From contig NZ_CP082269.1 in assembly GCF_019880405.1 (NCBI RefSeq), positions 2,976,001 to 3,040,000 of the forward strand: DNA of 64,000 bases. The letters are read 5' to 3'. Source of the stretch: Enterobacter sp. C2 (GTDB lineage Bacteria; Pseudomonadota; Gammaproteobacteria; Enterobacterales; Enterobacteriaceae). This document shows, piece by piece, positions 43,619 to 53,632 of this stretch. The translations under genes and the position numbers were made by a program. Under the pieces are notes generated by a model. It was not told the DNA's origin. It worked only from the letters and a program-made list of their open reading frames with translations, and searched no databases. Numbering within the stretch: position 1 is the stretch's first letter; every line of letters starts with the position of its first letter.

Positions 43619-43647
43619 ATTCTACAAAAAATCGTCATTGCTGTGAA
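43619..43647 (-). promoter_or_regulatory. Promoter of ypfM
   Basis: On the minus strand TTCACA (43647-43642), a 17-base spacer and TAGAAT (43624-43619): 5/6 matches for each sigma-70 element. The start of transcription would fall near 43612, giving a leader of about 20 bases and an mRNA of about 170 bases ending at the terminator. Confidence 0.75.
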
Positions 43648-43767
43648 GAGACGCGAAATCAATTGCTATGATTGGCCACCTCCGCGCTATTTGTTGGGCT
43701 TGAACAGACTATGACGTAGCGGCGTGTGTAATAATGTGACACATAGCAACATTCCTAAAAATGGGCA

Positions 43768-43781
43768 GCGAAACGTTTCGC
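43768..43781. promoter_or_regulatory. LacI-family-like palindrome in the ypfM-yffB gap
   Basis: GCGAAACGTTTCGC, a perfect 14-base palindrome with the AAACGTTT core shared by operators of PurR, Cra and other LacI-family regulators, but an exact match to none. It lies in a 452-base stretch (43593-44044) without any convincing gene; another palindrome, ATGTGACACAT, is at 43733-43743. What the stretch is for is not known. Confidence 0.4.
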
Positions 43782-44044
43782 GAGCGTGATGTACGTCGCA
43801 AGTTTGCACTTTCGCTGGCTCAACGTTGCCGAATAACTGCAGGACACTATTCAGGGCATATATTGCGCAAGAGATATTTTAATTAGCAAACAAATCTATT
43901 AAGGATCGCCTGCTAACTATTTCCTGAATACGTTTTTCTTTATACAAAATAGATGAACACTAAACTAAAACTTAAACAAACTGCTTCACCATCATGGCAT
44001 ATCGGGTAATACTCTCTCTTTACCTGCTTACAAAGTGAAATTTT

Positions 44045-44425
44045 ATGAATAACATTTCATCAGACGCTCTGCCGGTGATGTACGGCATCAAAAACTGCGA
44101 CACCATTAAAAAGGCGCGCCGCTGGCTAGATGCACAGCAGATAGCCTACCGCTTTCATGACTACCGGGCCGACGGGCTGGATGCGGCTCTGCTCGATACC
44201 TTTATCGCTGAGCTGGGATGGGAAGCGCTGCTGAACACCCGGGGCACCACCTGGCGCAAGCTGGACGATGCGCGACGGGAAAGCATTCAAAATGCCCCCT
44301 CGGCGGCAGAGCTGATGCTTGAAATGCCTGCAATTATCAAACGCCCATTGCTCTGCGCGCCCGGTAAGCCTATGCTGCTGGGTTTCACAGAAGCCAGTTA
44401 CGAGCGCTATTTTAACGAGGTGTAG
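44045..44425 (+). CDS. yffB: YffB, ArsC/Spx-family protein
   Basis: A 126-residue thioredoxin-fold protein of the ArsC-like family. The single redox-type cysteine is in [12 protein letters not shown], where ArsC has its catalytic CxxS, and the family ending [17 protein letters not shown] is present. The function of YffB is not established. The ATG chosen adds about ten residues before the usual start; a GTG at VMYGIK would match the E. coli length. Three bases separate it from dapE. Confidence 0.9.
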   Translation: MNNISSDALPVMYGIKNCDTIKKARRWLDAQQIAYRFHDYRADGLDAALLDTFIAELGWEALLNTRGTTWRKLDDARRESIQNAPSAAELMLEMPAIIKRPLLCAPGKPMLLGFTEASYERYFNEV

Positions 44426-44428
44426 TCT

Positions 44429-45556
44429 ATGTCATGCCCGGTTATTGAGCTGACCCAACAGCTTATTCGCCGCCCTTCTCTTAGTCCCGACGACGCAGGA
44501 TGCCAGGCGTTACTGATCGAACGCCTGCGTGCTATTGGCTTTACCGTTGAACGGATGGATTTTGGCGACACGCAAAACTTCTGGGCATGGCGCGGCCAGG
44601 GCGAGACGCTGGCATTTGCGGGTCATACCGACGTGGTTCCCGCGGGCGACGCTGACCGCTGGATCAATCCACCGTTTGAACCCACCATTCGCGATGGGAT
44701 GCTGTACGGTCGCGGCGCGGCCGATATGAAAGGCTCCCTCGCGGCAATGGTAGTGGCTGCCGAACGCTTCGTGGCCCGACATCCGAATCATACAGGTCGT
44801 CTGGCCTTCCTGATCACCTCTGACGAAGAGGCCAGCGCCACGCACGGCACGGTGAAGGTCGTGGAGGCGCTGATGGCGCGCAACGAACGCCTCGACTACT
44901 GCCTGGTGGGCGAACCCTCCAGTACCGAAGTGGTGGGCGACGTAGTGAAGAACGGGCGTCGCGGCTCGATGACCTGCAACCTGACCATTCACGGCGTGCA
45001 GGGCCACGTGGCCTATCCGCACCTGGCAGATAACCCGGTACACCGCGCTGCGCCGATGCTTAACGAGCTGGTCGCGATCGAGTGGGATCGCGGTAACGAA
45101 TTTTTCCCGCCGACCAGCATGCAGATCGCCAATATCCAGGCCGGGACCGGCAGCAACAACGTAATCCCCGGCGACCTGAAGGTGCAGTTTAACTTCCGCT
45201 TCAGCACCGAGCTCACCGACGAGGCGATCAAGGCCCGCGTCGCTGCGCTGCTGGATAAACATCAGCTGCGCTACACCGTGGACTGGTGGATCTCCGGCCA
45301 GCCATTCCTCACCTCGCGCGGTAAGCTGGTGGATGCGGTGGTGAAGTCGATTGCACACTATAATGAAATTGAACCGCAGCTGTTAACCACGGGCGGGACC
45401 TCGGACGGGCGGTTTATTGCGCGGATGGGGGCTCAGGTGGTGGAACTGGGGCCGGTGAATGCGACCATTCATAAAATCAACGAATGCGTAAACGCCGCCG
45501 ATCTGCAGCTGCTGGCCCGTATGTATCAACGCATTATGGAACGGCTCGTTGCATAA
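44429..45556 (+). CDS. dapE: Succinyl-diaminopimelate desuccinylase DapE
   Basis: A 375-residue M20-family zinc hydrolase, the E. coli length. It removes succinate from N-succinyl-LL-diaminopimelate for lysine and peptidoglycan synthesis. Metal-binding elements are visible: [34 protein letters not shown], the GEPSS segment and a C-terminal HKINECV. It lies in a tight run yffB-dapE-ypfN. Confidence 0.97.
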   Translation: MSCPVIELTQQLIRRPSLSPDDAGCQALLIERLRAIGFTVERMDFGDTQNFWAWRGQGETLAFAGHTDVVPAGDADRWINPPFEPTIRDGMLYGRGAADMKGSLAAMVVAAERFVARHPNHTGRLAFLITSDEEASATHGTVKVVEALMARNERLDYCLVGEPSSTEVVGDVVKNGRRGSMTCNLTIHGVQGHVAYPHLADNPVHRAAPMLNELVAIEWDRGNEFFPPTSMQIANIQAGTGSNNVIPGDLKVQFNFRFSTELTDEAIKARVAALLDKHQLRYTVDWWISGQPFLTSRGKLVDAVVKSIAHYNEIEPQLLTTGGTSDGRFIARMGAQVVELGPVNATIHKINECVNAADLQLLARMYQRIMERLVA

Positions 45557-45583
45557 TAGGCGTTTCTGAATGAGGACATGAGC

Positions 45584-45772
45584 ATGGAATGGCTGGCTAA
45601 ATACTGGTGGATTCTATTACTGGTTTTCCTGGTGGGCGTGCTGCTGAACGTCATTAAAGACCTCAAGCGCGTCGACCATAAGAAATTTCTCGCCAACAAG
45701 CCCGATCTACCCCCGCATCGCGACTTTAACGATAAGTGGGACGACGAAGACGACTGGCCGAAGAAGAAGTAG
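45584..45772 (+). CDS. ypfN: YpfN, small membrane protein
   Basis: A 62-residue protein with one transmembrane helix ([22 protein letters not shown]) and a charged cytosolic tail, rich in Asp/Lys, with an [18 protein letters not shown] ending. It corresponds to E. coli YpfN (UPF0370). GAGGA lies seven bases before this ATG; an ATG two codons upstream would sit on the ribosome site. Function unknown. Confidence 0.9.
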   Translation: MEWLAKYWWILLLVFLVGVLLNVIKDLKRVDHKKFLANKPDLPPHRDFNDKWDDEDDWPKKK

Positions 45773-45786
45773 TCGGTGCTGATTAC

Positions 45787-45844
45787 GCCGGGCGGCGCTA
45801 CCGCTTGCCCGGCCTACAACTTGCTCGACCTACAACTTGCTCCA
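45787..45844. repeat. REP unit followed by a 16-base tandem duplication
   Basis: A REP unit (GCCGGGCGGCGCTACCGC...GCCCGGCCTAC, 45787-45817) runs into two tandem copies of CCTACAACTTGCTCGA (45813-45828 and 45829-45844, 15 of 16 identical), between convergent ypfN and ypfH. Confidence 0.85.
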
Positions 45845-45853
45845 CTTACGAAA

Positions 45854-46552
45854 CTACATAAACTCGACAATATCGTCGTCGTTGAACTTGCCGCCGCTCA
45901 GCGCCTCATCAAAATAGTGCTTCGGCACGGTGTAGCTCAGACGGTCCAGCGCCAGCTGCATACCCTCATGGCTGATGCCGTGTCCCACATCATCAACGAT
46001 ATCCAGCGTGACATCGCCCCCGGCCTGTAATAGCGCCTCCTGGGCGGCAACGGCATGCGTCAGCTCAATCACGCGATCCTCCCCGCCGTGGATCAGGTGG
46101 ATCGTCACCGTCGCGCTGATAGCCGCAGGCAGGCTGGCAAAGCGACCGCTAAAGGCGATCACCCGCGACGCCAGCGTGGGCTGGGCTTTTACCCCCTCAA
46201 GGGCCATGATCGCCCCCTGCGAGAAGCCGATCAGCGCCGTGGCCTGCGGCCCCAGTCCACTCTCCTGCTGCCAGTAACGTACCGCTTCAATAAAGGCGGG
46301 CATGATGGCGTCCACGCGTTCCTGACGATTCTCCTCCGTAACGCCCTGCACGGAGAACCACTGCCGCGCGGGCGGCGGACCGCAGGGTTCAGCCCCGCCA
46401 ACGCTAACGATCAGCGCATCCGGAAAGCGGGCGGTAAAGCCGGTGCCGACCTGTCCCATGGCGACCGGATTATCACCGACGCCGTGAAACAGCAGCAGCA
46501 GCTGGCTGGCAGGTTTGTCCGGACGTTGTACTACATGGTAGTCGTGTTCCAT
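45854..46552 (-). CDS. ypfH: YpfH, alpha/beta-hydrolase (carboxylesterase type)
   Basis: A 232-residue cytosolic hydrolase, the E. coli YpfH length. The catalytic serine is in GFSQGA and the fold starts LLLLFHGVGDNP; the His/Asp partners are in DIVDDVGHGIS and LIHGGEDRVI. E. coli YpfH is an esterase/phospholipase-like enzyme of uncertain physiological substrate. The start MEHDYHVVQ is supported by family length and an AAGGAGA site. Confidence 0.93.
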   Translation of the reverse strand: MEHDYHVVQRPDKPASQLLLLFHGVGDNPVAMGQVGTGFTARFPDALIVSVGGAEPCGPPPARQWFSVQGVTEENRQERVDAIMPAFIEAVRYWQQESGLGPQATALIGFSQGAIMALEGVKAQPTLASRVIAFSGRFASLPAAISATVTIHLIHGGEDRVIELTHAVAAQEALLQAGGDVTLDIVDDVGHGISHEGMQLALDRLSYTVPKHYFDEALSGGKFNDDDIVEFM

Positions 46553-46629
46553 GGCGGTCTCCTTATAGCGTTGAGGTAAGTTTACGCCGCACGGCGGCGA
46601 TGACCATGCCATTTAACTGAATGAGTTAG

Positions 46630-48651
46630 TTAAAAAAATTGCAGCTGTGCTATCTGCCGCTGACTTTGCGCCGCCCGGTCCGCATCGATTGACGTCAGCG
46701 CCTCTGCCGTCTCGTGTCGTTGAGCCGCCAGCAGCGCCTTACGTCCGGCCAACCGGAGGCGGTGGCAGGCCTGCGCCTCATTCAGACTCTGCTCCAGCTG
46801 GCTACGTAGCGCCGGCAGCGGCAGGTTGCTGTGCATCAGCAGACGGCTGAGCGCACCGATCGCCGCCGAAAGTGGGCGATGGGCAAAAGCAAAGCCAGCC
46901 AGCTCGTGCCAGTCATCACTATTAAGGGTAGTCGGCTCCCCCGGCGGCAGAGGTAACTTTTCGTCACGCCAGGGCGCTAGCCAGGGGAGATCCCTCGCCA
47001 GCCTGCGCTGCTCCGTCGCTGCCAGCGCCTCTGCCGCAGGGGTGAGCGGCAGGATAGCCATCGCCGTGTAGCAGCCGCTGCTGGCTTCGCGATGGCTGCC
47101 CAGCCGCACCAGCTGAAAACCGCAGCGCTGCCAGAAGCGCCATAGCTCGCGAGTGTAGCCGAAGCTCACCGACAGATAGTCATAGCCTGCGCTGTGGGCG
47201 TGCGCCTCCGAGATCAGCCGCTGGCCGATGCCCTCCCGCTGGCGCGAAGGGTGGACGGCAATACGGCTGATACGACACCCCACCAGCGTGGCCGCCAGCG
47301 GGCTGGCCCCGTGCGCCGCCAGCGACTGAGCGACCAGATTGCCGCGCGGCCGTCGAAAGCCTGCCCACACCGCCTGGCTAAGCTCGGAAGAGAGTCCCCC
47401 CTCCTCCACCAGCCACAGCGCGGCGATAGGCTGCTCTCCGGCCAGCGCCTGCCAGAAGCGCTGGCCTGGCGCATCCATCATCCGCCGCAAATCGAGAGGC
47501 GAGGTCCGGTAGTGGGCGCTGGTCAGCAGGCGATAGAGCGCGGCGGGCTGCGCCGGCGAGGTCAGCCAGGCATCCTGCGTCAGAGAAGAAATAGTGTAGT
47601 CAGCACCCGGAGCCGAACCGGGAAGAGCATCGTCAAACAGCAGCAGGTCACTGATGAAGACCTCGAGCGGGCAGCCGCTGGCCCAGCGTAGCGGCGTGTT
47701 GAGGCGATGATGTTGCAAGCGATCCAGCCCGGCGCAGAGCTTCAGCAGGAAGCCCTGCCCTGTTCCCTCGTAGCCCTGTACGGTCGTCGTAAGCAGAACC
47801 CGGTTGAATCCGGCGATCAGCTGGCGCAGCAGCGGGCCAGGTATCGCCGCCGCCTCATCCACGATTAGCCAGTCAGGATGCGGTGTATCTCCGTCAGCCA
47901 GCCGCTGGCGCAGCGTATCCGGTGGAACAAAGTTCACCTCTTCTCCGGCAAAGTGTGCCAGCACGTCGGTGGCGGCCCGGGTGGGTGCGGTCACGATAGC
48001 ATTGCCGTGCAGATGACGAAGATGCATCCCTGCCAGCGCCGACTTGCCGCGCCCGCGCGGGGCGGTCACTACCATGACGCCGGGCGACATCGCGTGTAAT
48101 TCAGCGAGGATCGCGGCCTGCTCCTGCTCCGGCGCACCGCTGGCTGGGTGCCACGTCGGTCGCACGGCAAACTCAGGAAGCGTGAGCGGCTCTCCCTGCT
48201 GCCAGAGGATCGCCTCGTCGTGCGTCCGTAGCATGCGGCAAACGTGGCTGATAAAACGTGGGGTGGCGATGGGTTGAGCGGTGTCGCTCCAGCGACAGGC
48301 GTCGGCGTCAGGCGTTTCTGCCCAGCGGGAAAAGGGAGGAGTCAACAGGATCAGCCAGCCTCCCGCCCGCAGCGTACCGCCGAGAGCCGCAAAGGCGGCC
48401 ACGTCAAAGCCGCGGCGCGCATCAAATACGGCGTGGCTAAACTCGCGGCCCAGCAACGTAGTGAGCGACCGCGGATGGCAATAGTCTGCGGCCTGAGCAG
48501 CATCCTGCTCGTCACCTACCCACAGCGCCGCCTGCGGTGCTATCAGGGCAGTGGCCTGCTGCTGGCACCACGTCTCTTCCCCGCTGATAACCAGCAGGCG
48601 ACGGATGCCCTCGCGCGCCATCTGCGCGCTCAGGGCGATCAAACGCTCCAT
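46630..48651 (-). CDS. tmcA: TmcA, tRNA(Met) cytidine acetyltransferase
   Basis: A 673-residue enzyme (E. coli 671) that acetylates C34 of elongator tRNA-Met using acetyl-CoA and ATP. An RNA helicase-like ATPase domain contains Walker A (APRGRGKSALAG) and Walker B (WLIVDEAAAIP); it is followed by a GNAT domain (RIAVHPSRQREGIGQRLI) and a C-terminal tRNA-binding tail. It is in a leftward group ypfJ-tmcA-ypfH with 24- and 77-base gaps. Confidence 0.95.
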   Translation of the reverse strand: MERLIALSAQMAREGIRRLLVISGEETWCQQQATALIAPQAALWVGDEQDAAQAADYCHPRSLTTLLGREFSHAVFDARRGFDVAAFAALGGTLRAGGWLILLTPPFSRWAETPDADACRWSDTAQPIATPRFISHVCRMLRTHDEAILWQQGEPLTLPEFAVRPTWHPASGAPEQEQAAILAELHAMSPGVMVVTAPRGRGKSALAGMHLRHLHGNAIVTAPTRAATDVLAHFAGEEVNFVPPDTLRQRLADGDTPHPDWLIVDEAAAIPGPLLRQLIAGFNRVLLTTTVQGYEGTGQGFLLKLCAGLDRLQHHRLNTPLRWASGCPLEVFISDLLLFDDALPGSAPGADYTISSLTQDAWLTSPAQPAALYRLLTSAHYRTSPLDLRRMMDAPGQRFWQALAGEQPIAALWLVEEGGLSSELSQAVWAGFRRPRGNLVAQSLAAHGASPLAATLVGCRISRIAVHPSRQREGIGQRLISEAHAHSAGYDYLSVSFGYTRELWRFWQRCGFQLVRLGSHREASSGCYTAMAILPLTPAAEALAATEQRRLARDLPWLAPWRDEKLPLPPGEPTTLNSDDWHELAGFAFAHRPLSAAIGALSRLLMHSNLPLPALRSQLEQSLNEAQACHRLRLAGRKALLAAQRHETAEALTSIDADRAAQSQRQIAQLQFF

Positions 48652-48675
48652 GTCACCGTTCCCGAAAATGAAGCC

Positions 48676-49536
48676 TTACAGCGTGTTGCCAAAGGTGTTG
48701 CACTGGGCGACATCACCCGTGTCAAAGCCGCGCTTAAACCAGGTATAACGCTGCTCGGAGGTGCCGTGGGTAAAGCTGTCCGGTACCACGTGGCCCTGGC
48801 TCTGCTTCTGAAGACGGTCATCACCGATCGCTTCGGCGGCGTTCAGACCTTCCTGCAGATCGCCCTCTTCCATTACGCCCTGCTGCTGCATGCTGCGGCC
48901 CCAGACGCCAGCAAAGCAGTCCGCCTGCAGCTCCATCTTCACCGACAGGCGGTTAACTTCAACCTGGGAGGCGTTTTGCTGCAGCTGGCGCACTTTCGGC
49001 TCGATACCCAGCAGCTTCTGCACGTGGTGACCCACCTCGTGGGCAATGACATAGCCCTGAGCGAAGTCGCCTGCCGCGCCAAGCTTGCTCTTCATCTCAT
49101 CGTAGAAAGAGAGATCGATATAGACTTTGCTGTCTGCCGGGCAGTAGAACGGCCCCATGACCGATTGACCGGTACCGCAGCCGGTTTGGGTAGCGTTACG
49201 GTACATCACCAGCGTTGGCTGCTGATAGGTGCGGCCCATTTTCTCAAACAGCTGGGTCCACGTCTCTTCGGTGGTCGCAAAAATGACGCGGGTAAACTTC
49301 GCTGCCTCATTCTCCTGGGGAGTAGCAACCTGCTGAGTGCCTGGCTGAGACATCGGCTGCCCGGTGAGCAGTCCGGTTAAATCCACCCCGTAGTAGCCGC
49401 CGATTACCACAATCACCAGCAAAATAATCCCGCCTTTGCCCCGGGGCAAACGTAGCCCACGGCCGCCGAGCGGGCTACCTGATTCGTTACGCCTGTCTTC
49501 AACGTTATTACTTTCGCGACGCCCTTGCCAACGCAT
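48676..49536 (-). CDS. ypfJ: YpfJ, putative neutral zinc metallopeptidase
   Basis: A 286-residue protein with one N-terminal transmembrane helix ([17 protein letters not shown]) and a periplasmic zinc-peptidase domain. The metal motif HEVGHH is at residues 166-171, followed by [11 protein letters not shown], characteristic of the YpfJ/neutral zinc metallopeptidase family (PF04228). Its substrate is unknown. The start MRWQGRRES equals the E. coli start. Confidence 0.95.
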   Translation of the reverse strand: MRWQGRRESNNVEDRRNESGSPLGGRGLRLPRGKGGIILLVIVVIGGYYGVDLTGLLTGQPMSQPGTQQVATPQENEAAKFTRVIFATTEETWTQLFEKMGRTYQQPTLVMYRNATQTGCGTGQSVMGPFYCPADSKVYIDLSFYDEMKSKLGAAGDFAQGYVIAHEVGHHVQKLLGIEPKVRQLQQNASQVEVNRLSVKMELQADCFAGVWGRSMQQQGVMEEGDLQEGLNAAEAIGDDRLQKQSQGHVVPDSFTHGTSEQRYTWFKRGFDTGDVAQCNTFGNTL

Positions 49537-49619
49537 AATCACCTCAGAGATATTTTAATAAATATGATTGATCGTAGGCGGTTAAAGGCAGGATTACCAT
49601 AAGAAAGGTGCTGTAACAG

Positions 49620-49646
49620 GCCGGAGGAGTGGGGAACGCCTCCGGC
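49620..49646. terminator. GC-rich hairpin after purC
   Basis: GCCGGAGG, an 11-base loop, CCTCCGGC; eight-base perfect stem downstream of the purC stop. No clear T-run follows, so termination is uncertain. Confidence 0.5.
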
Positions 49647-49665
49647 TAACAGTGAAAGGGTGAAA

Positions 49666-50379
49666 CTAGTCCAGTTTCACACCGAGACGGTGGGCCACGG
49701 CTTCATAGGCTTCGATCACGCCGCCCAGGCTCTGGCGGAAACGGTCTTTATCCATTTTATCCATGGTCTCTTTGTCCCACAGGCGGCTGCCGTCCGGCGA
49801 GAACTCATCGCCCAGCACTACTTCGCCGTTGAACAAACCAAACTCCAGCTTGAAGTCCACCAGGATCAGACCCGCATCGTCAAACAGTTTGGTCAGCACA
49901 TCGTTGGCCTTGTAGGTCAGATCTTTCATGCGCGCCAGGTTTTTTTGATTCACCCAGCCGAAGGTTTCGCAGTAGGAGTCGTTAACCATCGGATCGTGCA
50001 TTTCATCGTTTTTCAGGAACAGATCGAACAGAGGCGGATTCAGGATCATCCCCTCCTCAATACCCAGACGCTTCACCAGCGAACCCGCCGCGCGGTTACG
50101 GATAACGCACTCTACCGGCACCATCTCCAGCTTCTTCACCAGGCACTCGGTATCGGAGAGCAGCTGCTCCATCTGTGTTGGGATGCCCGCTTCTTCCAGC
50201 TTGCTCATAATGAAGTGGTTGAACTTGTTGTTCACCATGCCTTTACGATCGAACTGTTCAATGCGCGCGCCATCCCCTGCTGACGTATCATTGCGGAATT
50301 CGAGCACCAACAGGTCGGGGTTTTCCGTGCTGTATACGGTCTTCGCTTTGCCACGATACAACTCAGCTTGCTTTTGCAT
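49666..50379 (-). CDS. purC: SAICAR synthetase PurC
   Basis: A 237-residue purine biosynthesis enzyme, the E. coli length, joining aspartate to CAIR with ATP to make SAICAR. Conserved segments: [34 protein letters not shown] and DKDRFR. It stands 117 bases after bamC and is preceded by its own PurR operator, so it is probably expressed from its own promoter. Confidence 0.98.
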   Translation of the reverse strand: MQKQAELYRGKAKTVYSTENPDLLVLEFRNDTSAGDGARIEQFDRKGMVNNKFNHFIMSKLEEAGIPTQMEQLLSDTECLVKKLEMVPVECVIRNRAAGSLVKRLGIEEGMILNPPLFDLFLKNDEMHDPMVNDSYCETFGWVNQKNLARMKDLTYKANDVLTKLFDDAGLILVDFKLEFGLFNGEVVLGDEFSPDGSRLWDKETMDKMDKDRFRQSLGGVIEAYEAVAHRLGVKLD

Positions 50380-50439
50380 CTTTGTTACTCCAGGTTCCAG
50401 GTGTGATGATTTGAAGTCTAACTGCGGCCATTATCCGCT

Positions 50440-50455
50440 ACGCACACGTTTGCGT
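50440..50455 (-). promoter_or_regulatory. PurR operator of purC
   Basis: ACGCACACGTTTGCGT matches the PurR operator ACGCAAACGTTTGCGT at 15 of 16 positions, 60 bases before the purC start codon. Confidence 0.88.
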
Positions 50456-50464
50456 CTACCCTGA

Positions 50465-50490
50465 TAAAAAAGGCCGGAGCATTCCGGCCT
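50465..50490 (-). terminator. Terminator after bamC
   Basis: On the minus strand AGGCCGG-AATGCT-CCGGCCT followed by TTTTTT, seven bases after the bamC stop. Confidence 0.92.
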
Positions 50491-50496
50491 GATTTT

Positions 50497-51528
50497 TTAC
50501 TTGAATGCAGCTTCGAAAACGGCCACCAGCGCGTCGTTTTGCGCCTGGGTCAGGGTGTGCCCTTTCGGATCGATAAACTGCAGGCTGCTGCGGTTATCGA
50601 GATCGCCTACCTGTAACTTGTAGTCACCGGAGGTGAGACCCGGATCGCGTGCGCCAAGTGCCTGCCAGTCGCTGTCAGAGAGCGGCTTGTAGGTCACCGC
50701 CATGCTGCCGGTTGAGCGCGTGGAGTCGGTCACTTTCATGCCCACTTTCTCGAGGGTCGCAGGCAGACGCTGCCAGACCACGTTAAACGGCCCGCGGACC
50801 ACCAGCATCGGCAGACCGGTATCGTCGGCACCGCTCTGTACGTCGAGGGTAGCGGCGGAGCGGTTCTGAGCGGCGTTCTGTGACGCAGTGGCGGTTTTAT
50901 CCAGCCCGGCGGAGATCGCGTTTAGCATTTCGGTGCTGTAGCGCTGCAGCGAGGCGGTATCGGCTACCGGCTTGCCAGCCTGCTCCAGGTTGATCAGCTT
51001 GACGACAACCGCCTGCTGATAGCCCTGCGGCTTAACCGAGATTTGATAACGGCCACGGTACTGCTGATCTTCGTCGAGGCGATTCCAGTCAACCCAACCG
51101 GTTGTCAGGGTCTGCGCGGCATCGTCACGTTTATCAATCGCGTAGTTGTTGCCCTGAACGATGCTTACCACCTGTGGCCACAGCGTGCTACGGTTGCCGT
51201 TCTCCACCAGCAGCGTTGCGGTATCACCGGTAAACTGGGTGCGGGCACCCGTCACCAGCGCCAGCGGCTGGGCCGGTGGGCGGATATCCAGCGCTTTACC
51301 GACGGCACCGCTGCCATTGGTAACTGGAATGTTGTAGTCACCGTTCTGCACTGGCAGGATCATGCCAGCAGGCGCATGAAGTTCACCAAGCGGCGCGGCA
51401 TCCAGATAGGATTCATCACCGCTAACCTGGCGCTTATAACGCGAGTCCGAATTACAGGCAGCGAGCAGCATAACAAGCGAAACACTCGCTACCTTTACCA
51501 GGCGCGACTTCTGTACTGAGTAAGCCAT
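50497..51528 (-). CDS. bamC: BamC, outer-membrane assembly lipoprotein
   Basis: A 343-residue lipoprotein of the BAM complex that inserts beta-barrel proteins. The lipobox is LAAC with the cysteine at 25 and Asn at +2, giving outer-membrane localisation. The unstructured N-terminal lasso ([21 protein letters not shown]) that binds BamD is conserved, followed by two helix-grip domains. The ATG beginning MAYSVQ follows AGGGAG; the adjacent in-frame TTG is less likely. It follows dapA by 16 bases, in the usual dapA-bamC operon. Confidence 0.96.
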   Translation of the reverse strand: MAYSVQKSRLVKVASVSLVMLLAACNSDSRYKRQVSGDESYLDAAPLGELHAPAGMILPVQNGDYNIPVTNGSGAVGKALDIRPPAQPLALVTGARTQFTGDTATLLVENGNRSTLWPQVVSIVQGNNYAIDKRDDAAQTLTTGWVDWNRLDEDQQYRGRYQISVKPQGYQQAVVVKLINLEQAGKPVADTASLQRYSTEMLNAISAGLDKTATASQNAAQNRSAATLDVQSGADDTGLPMLVVRGPFNVVWQRLPATLEKVGMKVTDSTRSTGSMAVTYKPLSDSDWQALGARDPGLTSGDYKLQVGDLDNRSSLQFIDPKGHTLTQAQNDALVAVFEAAFK

Positions 51529-51544
51529 CAAATCTCCCTAAACT

Positions 51545-52423
51545 TTACAGCAAACCGGCGTGCTTAAGCGCAGCGGTAACAGCCTCACGACCGTGGTCGG
51601 TAATCGGCGTCATCGGCAGACGCAGCGTGTCGGTCGCCACAAGCCCCAACTCCTTACATGCCCATTTCACCGGGATAGGATTGGGTTCGACAAATAGTTT
51701 GTTGTGTAACGGCATCAGACGCTGGTTAATCACCCGCGCTTCGCTAAACTGCCCTTCGGCAGCCAGACGGCACATCTCTGCCATGTCGCGTGCGGCCACG
51801 TTAGAGGTCACGGAGATCACACCGTGACCACCAAGCTGCATAAAGTCCAGCCCGGTGGCATCATCCCCGCTCAGCAGACCAAAGTCATCTGAAACCAGCT
51901 CTTTGATCTGGTGAACACGACTTAAGTTCCCCGTGGCCTCTTTGATTGCGACAATATTGTTCACTTTCGCCAGGCGACCCACGGTTTCAGGCAGCATATC
52001 GCAACCGGTACGCGAAGGTACATTATACAGAATTTGCGGCAGATCAGTGTGTTCCGCGATGGCTTTAAAATGCTGGAACAGCCCTTCCTGAGTTGGACGG
52101 TTGTAGTACGGCGTGACCGTCAGGCAGCCTACTACGCCGCTGCCGTTGAAGCGCTCGGTAAGACCAATCGCCTCAGCGGTGGCATTTGCACCGGTGCCTG
52201 CGATAATCGGGATGCGCCCGTCGGCCAGTTCAAGCGTCAGCATCACGACGTCACCATGTTCCTCATGGCTCAGCGTGGCGGACTCACCGGTCGTGCCTAC
52301 CGATACAATCGCCGAGGTTCCGCTGGCGACATGATAATCAATCAGTTTCTTCAGGCTTGACCGGCAGACATTACCTTTATCATCCATCGGTGTAACAAGC
52401 GCGACAATACTTCCCGTGAACAT
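51545..52423 (-). CDS. dapA: 4-Hydroxy-tetrahydrodipicolinate synthase DapA
   Basis: A 292-residue (beta/alpha)8 enzyme, the E. coli length. It condenses pyruvate with aspartate semialdehyde, the first step of the lysine/diaminopimelate branch. The Schiff-base lysine lies in [11 protein letters not shown] and the catalytic tyrosine in [18 protein letters not shown] binds substrate. The start MFTGSIVAL matches the family. It is divergent from gcvR and first in dapA-bamC. Confidence 0.98.
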   Translation of the reverse strand: MFTGSIVALVTPMDDKGNVCRSSLKKLIDYHVASGTSAIVSVGTTGESATLSHEEHGDVVMLTLELADGRIPIIAGTGANATAEAIGLTERFNGSGVVGCLTVTPYYNRPTQEGLFQHFKAIAEHTDLPQILYNVPSRTGCDMLPETVGRLAKVNNIVAIKEATGNLSRVHQIKELVSDDFGLLSGDDATGLDFMQLGGHGVISVTSNVAARDMAEMCRLAAEGQFSEARVINQRLMPLHNKLFVEPNPIPVKWACKELGLVATDTLRLPMTPITDHGREAVTAALKHAGLL

Positions 52424-52580
52424 GGGCCATCCTCTGTGCAAACAAGATTCTCAATGGTACGTTTGGTGCTGTAATAAAAGCAAGCGACGCGAGGCGTTCC
52501 GGCGGTTGTATGCCGGTTTTTTTTATGCTTTCCTTAGGATTACCGAAACCGTTAGCGAAGCATCTACAGGAAGAACAGGT

Positions 52581-53153
52581 TTGACCCCTTCATCACAACA
52601 TTATCTGGTTATTACCGCGCTAGGTGTCGACAGGCCTGGTATCGTCAATACGATCACCCGTCACGTGAGCAGCTGCGGCTGTAATATTGAAGATAGCCGG
52701 CTGGCGATGCTCGGGGAAGAGTTCACCTTTATCATGCTGCTTTCCGGCTCATGGAACGCCATTACCCTGATTGAATCCACACTGCCGCTGAAGGGCGCGG
52801 AGCTGGATCTGCTGATCGTCATGAAACGCACTACCGCACGGCCCGGCGCGGCGCTGCCCGCCACGGTGTGGGTGCAGGTGGAGGTAGCGGACTCCCCGCA
52901 CCTGATCGAGCGCTTCACCGCCCTGTTCGATGCCCATCAGATGAATATTGCCGAACTGGTCTCTCGCACCCAGCCAGCCCAGGCCGGTGCGGCCGCCCAG
53001 CTCTTTATTCAAATCACCGCCCATAGCCCGGCGCTGGAAGATACGGCAAAAATTGAACAAGCTTTCAAAGTACTATGTACAGAATTAAATGCGCAGGGCA
53101 GTATAAATGTCGTCAACTATTCCCAGAACGAAGAACAGGATGGAGTGAAGTGA
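52581..53153 (+). CDS. gcvR: GcvR, regulator of glycine cleavage (TTG start)
   Basis: A 190-residue protein with two ACT domains that binds GcvA and represses the glycine cleavage operon when glycine is low. No ATG is well placed; a TTG at 52581, preceded by AGGAAG, gives a start TPSSQHYLVITALG and the E. coli length. An ATG further upstream would add 55 unrelated residues and overlap the dapA promoter. It overlaps bcp by one base (TGATG), so the two are translationally coupled. Confidence 0.95.
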   Translation: MTPSSQHYLVITALGVDRPGIVNTITRHVSSCGCNIEDSRLAMLGEEFTFIMLLSGSWNAITLIESTLPLKGAELDLLIVMKRTTARPGAALPATVWVQVEVADSPHLIERFTALFDAHQMNIAELVSRTQPAQAGAAAQLFIQITAHSPALEDTAKIEQAFKVLCTELNAQGSINVVNYSQNEEQDGVK

Positions 53154-53623
53154 TGAATCCACTGAAAGCCGGTGATACCGCACCGAAATTTAGCTTGCCG
53201 GATCAAGACGGAGAACAAGTTAATTTGGCCGACTTCCAGGGACAGCGTGTATTGGTCTATTTCTACCCGAAAGCCATGACCCCAGGCTGTACCGTTCAGG
53301 CCTGCGGCCTACGCGATAACATGGACGATTTAAAGAAAATAGGTGTGGAAGTGCTGGGCATCAGCACCGACAAGCCGGAAAAGCTCTCCCGCTTTGCTGA
53401 AAAAGAGCTGCTGAACTTTACCCTGCTGTCTGATGAAGACCATCAGGTCTGCGAGCAGTTTGGCGTCTGGGGTGAAAAGTCGTTTATGGGTAAAACCTAC
53501 GACGGCATTCACCGCATCAGCTTTTTGATTGGCGCTGACGGGGTCGTTGAGCACGTGTTCAACGATTTCAAAACCAGCAACCACCACGATATTGTGCTGA
53601 GTTGGTTACAACAGAACGCGTAA
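53153..53623 (+). CDS. bcp: Bcp, thioredoxin-dependent thiol peroxidase (BCP/PrxQ)
   Basis: A 156-residue peroxiredoxin that reduces hydrogen and organic peroxides in the cytosol. The peroxidatic cysteine is C46 in MTPGCTVQAC, with resolving C51. Its start shares a base with the gcvR stop. In K-12 the hyf operon and focB follow; here a single REP unit and perM follow directly. Confidence 0.97.
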   Translation: MNPLKAGDTAPKFSLPDQDGEQVNLADFQGQRVLVYFYPKAMTPGCTVQACGLRDNMDDLKKIGVEVLGISTDKPEKLSRFAEKELLNFTLLSDEDHQVCEQFGVWGEKSFMGKTYDGIHRISFLIGADGVVEHVFNDFKTSNHHDIVLSWLQQNA

Positions 53624-53632
53624 TCTATTAAG

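Noticed and set aside
43953-44009. An 18-codon frame (MNTKLKLKQTASPSWHIG) just before yffB
   Set aside because: No ribosome binding site and no known relative; AT-rich chance frame in a gene-free stretch.
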